This document shows positions 48,791 to 61,600 of a stretch of 64,000 bases of DNA, one piece after another. The stretch is taken from NCBI RefSeq assembly GCF_028583425.1, contig NC_072794.1, positions 23,433,232-23,497,231 of the forward strand, given 5' to 3'. The first letter of the stretch is position 1; every line of letters begins with the position of its first letter. Origin of the DNA: Eublepharis macularius (taxonomy: Eukaryota; Chordata; Lepidosauria; Squamata; Eublepharidae). The position numbers were made by a program, and so were the translations under genes. The notes beneath the pieces are model-generated. The model saw only the letters and a program-made list of their open reading frames with translations. It was not told the DNA's origin and did not search any database.

Positions 48791-49504
48791 AAGCAGCTTA
48801 AAGGGATCACCAGTGGGTGGCAAAACATCATCCCCTTAATTAAAAGCCTAGATAAACATTTTGGCCTGGCGTCTTAAAGAGAATAATGTACGCCCCAGGC
48901 AAGCCTCAAGGGGAAGGGAATTCCAGCCGAGGTGCCACTAATTTCTGAAGGCTGGGGCATGGACAACAAGGCTTATTCATCTGATCTTACTTCTTTAAAC
49001 GCTATTCCTGTCATCCACAAACTTCACTGAATTGTATCACAGTTTTCTTTCCTGTTGAACAGAAAAAGACAACTTTCCTTCCTGCCAGTAGCTGCCAACA
49101 GAATTGATGCCCCATTGTTGTCTTACTTAGTTACTGGAAACAATAACGCCCATGCTGATTTCTTTTAAGGCTTTTGTATCCTTGAGTAAAACGTTTGGTG
49201 CGGATACTGGAAAAGCTAGCATAATAGAATGGACTAGATGTAAAATAATGTCAGGTTTTTAGGATGTGCCAGCATTTTTTTTTAGGAGCCTGGGCAATTG
49301 GGCACCTCTGTGACTTTTACAGCTCTTGCTTGCATTCAGTAGTTTTCCACTGTACAGGAATACTTCCGGCTTTACAGTTACATGAAAGGCATCTAAATAG
49401 AACTTTTTAGACTCATTTCAATCCGGCTTCCCATTCTGGTTATGGAACTGAAAATGCCTTGGTTCCCCTGTTGGATATCCAAGATTGCGAGATAAAACAG
49501 GAAT

Positions 49505-49665
49505 GTCTTATTTATTCTCATTTTTTATTTATTTTATATTTCAATTTATATACTGCCCATCCTCAGGGGCTCTGGGTGGTGAACAAGTTAAAATCAATAA
49601 AAACAAGAAAACAACAATACTTAAATCAACATACAAAACAATAAAATCAGTGGGGATACCAGAAG
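49505..49665 (-). repeat. L2-type 3' end, reverse orientation
   Basis: 'tttatttattttatatttca' followed by 'atactgcccatcctcagggg' is the reverse complement of an L2-like 3' end with its short A/T repeat tail. Confidence 0.5.
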
Positions 49666-49734
49666 GGGGGGCGGGGCTTGCAGGCTGTTGCTCTGCACCA
49701 TGGTATTTATGATACTGCAGGGTTCTACTCTCCC

Positions 49735-50710
49735 CCCCCCCCCAATTCTATTTACCGTCTACCTGAAAGCTGAAACTCTTCGGAGAGATTTTCAGAATTG
49801 TGGGTTAAGTATCATCAACACAGATGACTCTTAACTATTTTACTTTTTCATCTAATCATGTGGAGATTCTGACTCGGTCTACACACACAATGGGATGTAC
49901 TAATTCATTGAAGTTGAATCTAGACTAGATGGATGTGCAGTTGATAGGTAATTTGCTGGGCCATGGAAGTGGTAGCTAATCAGTACTGGATGGGTATTGT
50001 ACACTCCCTTAAAATACCAGCTTTGCAAGAGGCTTGCTGTTAAGTCCCCTGTTGCTCATGGCCGTACAAGTGGAGCCTTTAATTCAGACTGCCTTCTGCC
50101 AACTTCGTTTGGCATGCTAGGCTGCATCTGCAAAATTATAGTCTTGCCACAGTGAGCCATCTATTAGCAATGTCTGGAACTGGTTACTAATAGGTATTAT
50201 ATAGAGAATTGGCTTGGAAAAAAATCTTTGGGAACTTAGTCCAGACTACAGAGGCCAGGTTATTAACCAGAACATCTCTCTAGTATTGAAAGGTCTTCAT
50301 TGGCTTACAGTTTCTTTCCGGGCATAAAGCCCAACTGTCTGGTTTTAAGGTCCTTTGTCCCATGCAAACTTGTCTGATAGTTGGCATCATCATGAGAGGC
50401 CCTTTTCTGGATTTCCTCATCTTTGTGACTGAGATGGGTATATGCTGGAAAAAGCACCTTTTTGTGTGGTTGTCTCCCATCTCACCTGAGATGTTCACCT
50501 GACATCATCTTTTAGACACCAACAGAAATGGTTTGTGCTTTCTAGATCTACATACTGGTTTTGCTAACGGCGATTAATGTGATTTGCTTTCCTTGTAGAG
50601 TTTTGTGCATAGGTACATGCCATGTTGCTTTAAATTGTGTTATGTGGTCCATGGCCATTTTTGTGAGCTGCCTTGGGCAATATAAGAAAGGCAGGGTATA
50701 AATATTTCAG
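49735..50710 (+). mobile_element. Decayed L2 LINE fragment
   Basis: The plus strand reads ILFTVYLKAETLRRDF then DDSQLF, a decayed version of the L2 RT stretch with the DD catalytic box. A C-terminal part with 'ctccattggcttaca'-like sequence follows, and the 3' end (gtgagctgccttgggcaata ... cagggtataaata) is L2-like. It has many stops and is old. From 50711 to 52600 no gene or clear repeat was recognised. Confidence 0.6.
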
Positions 50711-52612
50711 GTACATACTTGATGCTTACTCCATTGGGCTAATGACATCAATAGCATTCAAACGTTATGCATTGGATTTTACAATTCTCAGTAACTTTGA
50801 TACTACTTCTTCCGTATCTTCCTATAACAGAGAATTTCCTTGATGCAAAAAGGCTTGACAGAAGGGAGCTACAGGATCTAATTTAGTAAATTGATTCCAT
50901 AGGATCTAATTCTGTGTTTCTACATCTTTTGGCTGTTATATCCATGTGATAGCTACGGTGCTTTCCATTCTATGAAAGGTTCCTGTCCTAATTAGAATGT
51001 AAAAGCTATGAGAGTAAATAATATGAAACATCATTGGGAAAGTCAGGAATTTCATGACTGCTTGTAATCTATTGCACTGTTTATTGACTGTCCCAACTGT
51101 TGATCGTATTGATTTATACTGTGTAATCTATTTTATAGTTACAAAATGTTTTTTAAAAAGAAAAAATTAAGAGAAATAAAGTAACAAAAACTATTAAAAA
51201 TAAGTGTCAATTTGGAGATGCCCTCCATTTTAATAAGTGGTCAGCAGAATACATTTTGGTATTCCACTAGGTGTGCCCCCAGCTTCTGTAAGGCTCAGTG
51301 CTTAACTCTTGCCCATGGTAACAAATATCATAATGAAAAAAAAGCAAGCTGCCACCTGCACAGTGACATGCTTGGCATATTTGACCACAGTCAACGATTA
51401 AGCAATAAAGTAATTGGTTGGTTTACAAATTCCCAAGCCGCCTCATGGCCCTGCTCAGGGCACAAAGGTAAATTTTGTACATAAATCACCAGTGTCAACC
51501 TTACTCTAAAAATTTATCTTCTAGACAATGTACAAAAGCACGTAATGTAGACTCCTGCAATTCCCAAATCTGGAGACTGATCCAGAATATTATTTTTAAT
51601 GCATTCTACTTTGCAGGAGAGATTTAATCCACTCAAAAGCAATTCCTCCAATACCAGCAAAGTTTCTTGGCCTGTCCACATCTGATCAAAAGCAGCAGAA
51701 TATCGTATGCATAATCTGTCCACCCCCAAGATATAATTATCTACTACATTAATGTTCAGATTTGGACTTTGGTTGAAAATATCAAAAAATATTTCACTCG
51801 TACAACAAATGTACGGGTTATTTAGTTAGGTTCGGTTATTTGATGTGGAGGTCAATATGAGATTAGCTATTAACATTTATCTTGCTGATGAACTACTTCG
51901 AAGTATCTAGCCAAGATGGCTTGAGTGTATGGGGCTAGATAGAACTTTGTGCAATAATCACAGTAAGTTAGTAAACAGCTATTGTGATGCATAAACGGAT
52001 CCTTGACTGATAAGTAAGAAGAGAAAAATATTACTGTAAAAATTATACCAATCCCAGACATCAGGACACAGAGTAGGTAAGAGAACAGCCAGGTTGGATT
52101 CAGTGGAAAAGCTTGTGGAAGGACTTGGCAGAATGGGTGTGTCCCACCTCATACCGAAACAATCTGCTGCTTGTCTTGGAAATCCTCTCTGAGGGTCGAG
52201 AGAGGCTCACAAACAATATACCACACTAAGGGGTGCTGCAACAAGCAGAAGGAATCAGGTAAGATCACTGCCTCCTCACTCTTCCGCTGTCTCCCTTCCA
52301 TGAGCTTTTCCAGTGCATTCAACTCATCAGTCTGACCAATTTCAATCCTGGACAGCATGCACCCTTTGAAATTCACAAGAGCCTGGCAAAATACCTAGAA
52401 CTGGTCTACAGCCAGCACCATATAATAATAATGAAAAGGAAATTCGAATTATGTATTTAGAACAAACTATACTTTGGGTGGTGGAGAGCTAAAAGCTCTA
52501 GCATTAAAGACGGGGAAAGCAATTAAATCAGAGATAGAAGAGCCATGGAAGAAGAAAACAATGAAGAGCCAAGAACGAACCACTAGATGAGTTCGCCAAG
52601 AAAATGACCATC

Positions 52613-52618
52613 TTTATT
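52613..52618 (-). terminator. METTL18: METTL18 polyadenylation signal
   Basis: AATAAA on the minus strand about 10 bases past the TAA stop, implying a very short 3' untranslated region unless a later signal is used. Confidence 0.5.
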
Positions 52619-52627
52619 AATGCACTT

Positions 52628-53767
<1,140 letters not shown>

Positions 53768-54589
53768 TTAGTATCTCCCGGGTACAAGAATGAACTGTAC
53801 TCTGCTGAAAGGCAGTTTGTGGGTTCAGTTCCTACTTCAAAACTCTCTTCTCTATTTTCTATCAGCTCTGTTAAGATTGCCTTTTAGATCCAAACGGACT
53901 TGCATTCCTCAAACAAATAAAAAAAAATAACACACAGTAAGTAGTAAAATAGTAATGCTACATTTAAGTACATATGTAGGAACAAAGTACTAGAGAACCA
54001 GTAAGCTCTTCCCCTGTCCTGCCAGACACACCTTGTTAGTGCCCAACCTCTGCTCCCTGCATCTAAGCCCATATATCCATATAGTGTTGAAAGCCCTTCC
54101 CATCCCCTCTCCTGCTTTTGCTGTGTAAGTATGAAAAGCAACAAAGGCTGTTTTGAATGTGCTCGTGCAGGATTTTTGAACAGATTGGCTGCTTACACTC
54201 ACATCTTGAGTACTGCTGTACTTTACAATTAGGAGTTTTCACATGGGTAAAGCTGTTGTGTCTGTCTGCACAATTACCCCTCTCCTTACACTTTCTTGGC
54301 CACATGCAATAGGCACTGAGCTGAGAACAGGCCAATCCTAACCCCGCCTAAAACCAAGTCAAATATTTAGAACTGCACCGTGAGTCGCATGTTTTGGATA
54401 CGTGTATTAGGCTTTTGGTTTTCTTTTATTCCTCTGGGTCTCCAGATAGAAGAGATTAAACAGATTGAGAGACCAGAATTGGGTGGAGTGGGGGAAAGAA
54501 CAGGGACAGGTGATTTTTTTGCCTAATGATGCCTTTTCTTTTATTAGTTCTCTACACACCACATCCTTGCTCTCTAAGGCAAGAGCAAG

Positions 54590-54795
54590 ATAAAAGTCCA
54601 GTGATACCTTAAATATCAACTAGATTTCCAGGGTATGAGCTTTCAAGAGTACCATTTCTAAATGTGTCTGAAGAAGGGAGCTTTGACTCTCGAAAGCTCA
54701 TACCCTGGAAATCTGCTTGGCCTTTAAGGCGTTACTGGACCCAAATCTTGCTTTTCTACTGCAGACCAACAGGACTACCCACTTGCAACTACTTC
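54590..54795. repeat. Foldback repeat between METTL18 and FIRRM
   Basis: Inverted arms 'gtccagtgataccttaaat' / 'ctttaaggcgttactggac' and 'gggtatgagctttcaagagt' / 'actctcgaaagctcataccc' lie around a loop, with the terminal 'ctgcagaccaacaggactac'. It is the clearest copy of this family after 41973-42205. From 53765 to 54589 nothing else is recognised. Confidence 0.7.
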
Positions 54796-54849
54796 TAGGA
54801 CAGGCAATTCTTTGTAAAGACAGCTCGCTCATGAGAATGCCTCTCCCCT

Positions 54850-55080
54850 CAGCTGGTGTGGTGTACTGGTTAGTGTGTCCGATTAGGATTTCGGAGCCCC
54901 AGGTTCGAATCTCCACTGTGCCACGGAAGCTCGCTGGGTGGCCTTGAGTCAGTCACACAGTCTCAGCCTAACCTACCTCACAAGGTTGTTGTGAGGATAA
55001 AGTGAAGGGAGCCGAAGAATGTAAGTCGGGTCGAGTCCTCATTGCTAAGAAAGGTGGGGGTATAAATTATTATCCGTATT
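54850..55080 (+). repeat. tRNA-derived SINE
   Basis: The head ggtgtggtgtactggttagt is tRNA-like and is followed by a good B box (ggttcgaatctcc) at about 54902. The body 'cctacctcacaaggttgttg' and a tail toward 'ataaattattatccg' follow. It lies in the METTL18-FIRRM interval. Confidence 0.75.
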
Positions 55081-55199
55081 CATTTATTTAAATGAATGAA
55101 TAAATGAAGTAAAATAGAACTTTTCAGGCCCAGCTGTATTACCTCAGGGAGAACGAGGCTTGAGCTCTCCATTTGCCACTCCAGAGAAGAAACCAGCTC

Positions 55200-55620
55200 G
55201 GGGTAAACTAGACCCCACCGCTCCTCAAGGAAGCACTCATCGACAACAGTCGCCTGAGAAATGCGGCGCATGCGCGGATGTTACGTTCTCTCCGGCGCGA
55301 TGCCTGATGGGAGCCCGCGCGCGGTTGGCGGGCTTGAGGGCGGCCGGTTCAGGCGTCGCCGAGGAAACGCTGTGGCGGCGCCTGCCCTCATGGCCCAGGC
55401 CGAGCCCGAGGCGGTGTCGCTGCTGCGGGAAGTGGAGGGCTGGGACTCCGAGCTGTGCCGCCGCCAGCTTCCCGCCGCCCTGCCGCGCCTCCTGATATCC
55501 TTCTCTCTCGCTCCCGTGGGAAGCCGCCTTCGCCCGGTGGGGCTGTCTGTGGGGCGGGTGTGGAAGAGGGGCGGGGAGGCTGCTCTAGGAAGAGGAACGT
55601 GGACTGGAAGGTCACAGCCA
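55200..55620. promoter_or_regulatory. CpG-rich METTL18/FIRRM divergent promoter region
   Basis: CpG density is high from about 55260 through FIRRM exon 1. A perfect palindrome gcgcatgcgc at 55266-55275 matches the NRF1 binding consensus. No TATA box is evident. METTL18 lies on the other strand 1.5 kb away, and the acceptor just upstream of its ATG suggests that a 5' non-coding exon starts in or near this region. Confidence 0.6.
55390..55494 (+). CDS. FIRRM: FIRRM coding exon 1
   Basis: 35 codons ending in LPRLL, phase 0. The next bases are atatccttc, the U12-type AT-AC donor consensus. Confidence 0.88.
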
Positions 55621-58600
55621 GGGGGGTTTGCGCTCCCCTTTCCCCTAATGCTGCCTCCCAGTGGCAGATTTGCCCACCTCCAGGTGGCGGCGGGAGATCT
55701 CCCGGAATGACAACTGATCAGTTCCGTTGGCGAAAACCGGCGCTTTGGAGGGCGGACTGTGTGACATTATAGCCTGCTGAGGTGCCTTCCCGCCCCAAAT
55801 CTCCAGGAATTTCCCAACCCTGAGCTGGCAATCCTGGCACTTGTATTCAGAAGTTTTACTGCTTCTGAACATGGAGGCTTCCATTAGTCATCATGGTGGA
55901 CCTCTCCTCCATGAATCTGCCTAATCCCCCAATCCCTTTCCAAAACCATGTATGCTAGTGGCCAATGAGTGGGAAAGAGCATCCTTTTGTTTGTCCTGAA
56001 TTGCCTAATCTTGTCTAATCCGGGTGTGTCTTTGAGTTGAGATGTTTTGGGAGAGGGAGAACAAGTTCTTCGTATCCACTTTTCTCACCCATTGTGTAAA
56101 TTTTTACCTCTATATCATGCCCTCTGGACCCCCCCTTCCCCCCCCTCTTTTCTGTAGGTGAAACACCTCACGGTCTTTCGCTTTCCCTTTTACCTATCAG
56201 TACATAAATACATGAGAAAAGTACTCTAACCCTTTAATGGTTGTCCCGTTCTGTGAGGTTTACATTAGATTGCACTGTTGGAATTACACTCAGTCTGGAT
56301 GGTGCATTTAAAGACTGGGCAGGGATAGAAGGTCTATCCCTGTTCTGTTAATGTCACCTCTTCATCCCTTCTGTCCTTTACCCTAGTTCTAAATACATAA
56401 ATGATGACTTCCCTGGTGTAAAAGAGGTAACCATCTTGGTTGCAACAAAAAATACAGACTCTTCCTCAAACTTTAAAGATGTAGAAATTTATTGTGGCGG
56501 AAGATTTGTGAATGAGATTCTTGTGAAGTGGATTGCAGCCCACAAAAGTACTAAATTTGCTAGTCTTTTAGGTGAAGCAAGATACTGGTTAAAGGATACT
56601 GTCTTATGAGTGCATGTGTTAATTTTAGAATTTACCAAGCACTCCTCCTTGGGCAAGCTGGAGTGCAGGAAGTGCCAGACATACAACTCCAACTGCAATC
56701 CTTTCCACTCTTAAGTAAAACTCACTGAATTTAGTGGGACTTAATTCTGAATAAACATAGAAAGGAATGGGCTGTGACATGCATACACAAGAACATGTAA
56801 CCCCTTAGCCCATGCTTATTGTGAATATTCAAAGTTAAAAAATTAGAAAATGGAGCTTGGCAAAGGCTCTTGATTCCCCCATACTTTTATGTAGTGATGT
56901 AGCGGTAATTGCCTTGTGGTTTGGTCCAGTAACTTCGTGGAGGATATGTGATGCAGCTTTTATTTGTGGGCATTTGTACTTCTGTTTTTCCTTAGTATTT
57001 GTACTCCATGTATCAGATTTCTGACAACTGGAATGAGCATATTTGTAAGTAAATGTTATGTTCAGATTGACAGTGCATACTTAAAAATATTTTCTATTTG
57101 CGGCCATTATACAGGCTTAATTTTGCTACATATGATTAATTTTTTCTAGCTATGCTTCATAATTGTACACTACAGGAATACATGTATGCAGTGCTTTAAT
57201 GTACTGTGTAATATCAAAATATTCAAGCTCTCTACCATTTAACTTTCTTTTGTACCAAACAGTAGAAGTGGAAATATGAGCTAATGAACACTAGAGAATT
57301 GTTACATTTTTCCTGCAATTAATATAACTTTCCTATTTTAAAGCATGGAGCAACAACTACACTTTTGTAATGGATCTATTATTCAACAATGTTCATATTC
57401 ATAGTTTGTCATGTTGAGATTAAAAAGTCATGACAGCTGAGAAACATAATGGATTTGAATAATTTGACTGTAGTATGAAGACAATATACAGCATTAGATG
57501 ATAATTCCTGTGTATACTGTAGATATGCAATGTTTTAAGCATATATTTATTTTCACCCTCACTAAATCTCTACAGTTGATACGATAGAATATACACTATT
57601 GAAAAGCTCAATGTTACAACATTTAACTTGATATGAGGCTAATTCTGTTGTGACTGTATGATGCAGTTCCTGTTCAAGTACTACTTCGTTTTGATAGGTA
57701 CAAGATCTGAGTTTTCTGTTGTCAGCTTTCCCCCCTACCTCTCAGATGGCTAAAATTAAGGCTGCAGAGCTAAGAACTCTTTTCTGTGAGTTAACCCCAT
57801 TGAATAAAATGGGATTTACTTCTGAGTAGACCTGCTTAGGATTGTTCTCTGATATGTATGCTAAGGTAGCATAAAGTGCAGCCTGCCGTTTGCAGCTAGC
57901 TCTGACTCTGTCTCTAGCATTGGGTGTGCTTTTTGCTTGTAGAAAACTGACATTTATACTTCTAGATTTCATAAATATGTCAAATAGTATAATTTATATG
58001 ATAAGTTATAAATGATACATTTTACATTGAAGCAATAAAATAAGTTTAGGTTTAATAAGAACATAACTGCTGCATTTATTTCGACTACCATGCCCAGAAG
58101 AAATATATTTTTTTCATTACTCAGTATTTCTGGAAATTTCACATTTCTGTTGTTCTGGCACATTGGCTGGCAAACCCTGCCAGTGAGTACTGAACATACA
58201 GTGAAATCTGAAGCAGAGTTATACCCTTATAAGTCTGTTAATGTCAGTAGGCTTAGTAGGGTCAAGCTCTGTTCAGAATTGTGCTAGTAATTGAATTTCA
58301 CTGCAGTGTGGTTGAAGCTTTTGTCATAAGGAGGACCTTGTGTAGCCAGGCTCAGTTGTGTCACCAGTGCTTTTTTTGTTAAAAAAAGGTGCCTGTACTC
58401 ATATGTAAAGTTGTACCAGTTTCCACCAAGATTTGGGAGAGACCCTTGCCCCCCGAGGTGCTGGTACTAGAGGTGTGCAAAGGCACCCTCTTTCGTTATT
58501 CTCGTTTCGGGAAACCCAAAACGAGAATCTCTACCGGCTAAGCTTTCGGCTTTCGGCTTTGTTTCAGCTTTCGGCTTTCGGCTTTCGGGATTCGGCTTTT

Positions 58601-61600
58601 TTCAATGGGAAAATGCCTCCGTGGGCCCTTCTCCCACCCTTCCTCCCACCCCCCACCAAGGCTCAGCCTGCTCCCACTTGGGGGGGCATTTCATGGCCTC
58701 CCCAAGTAGGTGGTGCTCTTTTCTCTACCACTGACAGCTGGGGGAGGCTTCCTTTGCCAGGGGTGGCATTTTGCATGCAAAATGCCCCCCAACCCTCTGG
58801 GGCCCTTCTCCCACCCTTCCTCCCACCCCCCCCACCAAGGCTCAGCCGGCTCCCCCTTGGGGGGCCATTTCATGGCCTCCCCAAGTAGGTGCTCTGAGCC
58901 CCCAAAGTCCACCCCCTACTGCCCCATACAAACCCAATTCCCCCCCATCTGCCAAACACAGACCCAAATCCCCACATTAGCCCCTCACAGACCCAAATGC
59001 ACCCCCAGCTGCCCCACACCAACCATAACCCCAGGGACAGGCTGGCCAGCCCTCCCCCTTTGAGAACTCCTAAACTCTCTTTCCCAGGGCAATCCACACA
59101 GCCCAGGGGTGCCACAATGGTGGGCACACTCCTGAGTGCCAACTTATCCCTGGGAAAGAGCACCTGACACACAACCACCCCCTGACACCCCCCCACCTAC
59201 AGAGAAGGCTGCCTAGCCTGCCCCATTGTTCCCAATGATGGGAACCAACCTCACATCAAAGAAGGGAACACAGACACACAATGATTCAAGTTAGAAAAAA
59301 ACTTTATTTTGTCACTTTCAAAGTGCAATATAGGTCAACAAATCACAACATATCACAATAACTGTCGCCCACACAAAAGAACAACACAATTAACTACACA
59401 TCAGAGAATCTTAATTTTTTTTTAAAAAAAAAGTTAGAAAAAACTTTATTTTGTCACTTTCAAAGCACAATATAGGTCAACAAATCACAACATATCACAA
59501 TAACTGTCGCCCACACAAAAGAACAACACAATTAACTGCACATCAGAGAATCTTAAAAAAAAAATTTTTTTTAAAGGACAAACTCTAAATTTTAGAACAT
59601 ATTCAGGTAACATAGTAGGAGGGCACAACAGGGCATGGAGAAAGAAGCCCACTAGACAAGATTATCATAACTACCAGCTTCACACAACTCTCCCTCCACA
59701 GTTTGAATGCATTTTCTTCCTGTCAGCTTTGCAAGGCAAAGCACAGTGACAGGATTCCCTTCCCTCCTTTGCAAGAGGGGTGGGGGGTGACGGAAGGAGT
59801 GAGTGATTCACTCCTTCTTCCCCCCTCCCCTTTTCTTAGAGCATGCAGGAAGCCTTAGCTTCCAGCAGGATTTTGCTAGGCACTTGCTAAGGCAAATGCC
59901 TAGCAAAAAGAAAATGGCGATTCTCTCGATTGCCGAAAGAAAGCCGAAAAAGCCGAAACGTTTTGGCTTTCTTTCGGATACCCGAAACATTTCGGCTGTC
60001 CCCGAAACGTTTCGGGTACCCCGAAAGAAGCTGAAAGAGGTTTCTTTCGGCTTTCTTTCGGCATTCGGAATGCTGAATCGCACACCCCTAGCTGGTACTC
60101 AGTAACAGTGAGCAGCACACCACACACCCTATGTGCACATTCTGCTTTGGAAAGGAGGTTATGGGATTGGTTGCTGTAACTTTTTTTCTCGGGTTGCCAC
60201 CTTCCCATCTCTCTTGCCTCTCTGTGCAGTTATTATTCATAGTTGCTCTAGAGTATCTTGATGGTTATTTGTTTCTTCAACACTTAACTATTGTACTATG
60301 TTTTTTCAGTCTACTGCTACATTGGTCTACAGTCTATAATTTCTATAGAGTAATAGGGGTGCCATGGCTCTTGGACTTGCTTGCACTGATATTCAACTTG
60401 ATAACTTTACAGATCTGGGGAAGAGGCAGAGGATAAGCTTATTTGCTTCATTTCCCCATTTATAGCCCATGCAAGTCTGTGGATTGTTGAAATTGATTAA
60501 ACTGATTAGTACCTTCAGATCTATTCCCTATCACAGTCATACTCACTCTGCAGCTAGAGGAGTGCCAAATTCATAATTACTGTCAATCAAAAGAGCCAGG
60601 CAATCTCAGTCCTAAACTAGGCAAGGCTTAGTAATTACTTAGTAATTGGATTGGAGATGTCCAAGGAAGACCAGGGTGTCTGTGAAGAGGCAGGCAATGG
60701 CAAACCACCTCTGTTAGTCTCTTACTTTGAAAGTCCCAGCAGGGGTTGCTTTAAGGCAGCTATGACTGGATGGCACATTCCACCACCGCCAAAAGAGCCG
60801 TATGAATATTGTCTGCCTGGTGCAACACCCCAACAGACACATAAAATAATATAGGATGTAACTGTTAACATTAAATATATAACTAACCTTTTAAATCTGG
60901 GCATGTAGTATTGCTTATCCCCACCACTGCTGAAGCTTAACTAGACCTTGTGCTTCTGAAGCGAGGGGAACAGCTTCACGCTCTCTCTCTTCTTGCTTTC
61001 TCCTCAGAATGAGGAACGGGTCATGGAGGAGAGTAAACTGGTTGTGAAGAAAAGAGTAAAATCACCTCCACCCCACTTTAATCATTGTTCTCTTTTTCTG
61101 AGTGGCTGCTGTGGTGGTGGTGGTGATATTCTCTCTTCTCTGCAGCTAGCTTGTTCTCATTGTGGCTGCTCAGGAGCTGGATGAGAGTATAGAGGCTGTG
61201 AAGGAGGGTGGATGGTGAGTTGCTGCAGAAGAATGGGCCCTTTACTTCCAGGAAATCAGTGGTTTTCCTTATCTTTTTCATTCACAGGTATCCTTAGAAT
61301 CCTAGCCGGACGGTTTCTGTCCCACATTAATCTTTCTGAGTTAGAGCAAGTATTTTTCTCCAAAGTATTACCCAAGGTATGACACAGTAATGATAGACTA
61401 GCAAATGTTGGTTAGAAATCATTGAGTGTCTGCAATGAAAGGGTCTAAAGACTTTCTTTTAAAAATGAAAGCTGGGAAGTTACAGAAGGTTATGCTCAGA
61501 CAGTTATAACATTGTATCAATATAATATTCATTTGCTGATCTGGTATTGTGAGGTGGGAACATGGGCTCCTGCCAGGGGGAAGGAGGCAGAGAAACAATG

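Larger units (their letters stand above)
55495..57004 (+). other. FIRRM: Predicted U12-type AT-AC intron (FIRRM intron 1)
   Basis: The donor ATATCCTTC (55495-55503) fits the U12 consensus. The branch-site-like ttccttagt (56988-56996) lies about 10 bases before a terminal AC (57003-57004). Only this AT-AC pairing joins exon 1 to the conserved SMYQ exon in frame; no GT donor or AG acceptor does so. Confidence 0.8.

Noticed and set aside
56372-56610. Open frame starting near SKYINDDFPGVKE as FIRRM exon 2
   Set aside because: It runs through a dispersed repeat, does not give the right phase to exon 3, and the true exon with SMYQISDNW is found at 57005-57044.
60993-61184. Possible FIRRM exon after 'ttctcctcag' at about 61007
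   Set aside because: The frame has no similarity to FIRRM, and exons 2 and 3 already join in phase without it.
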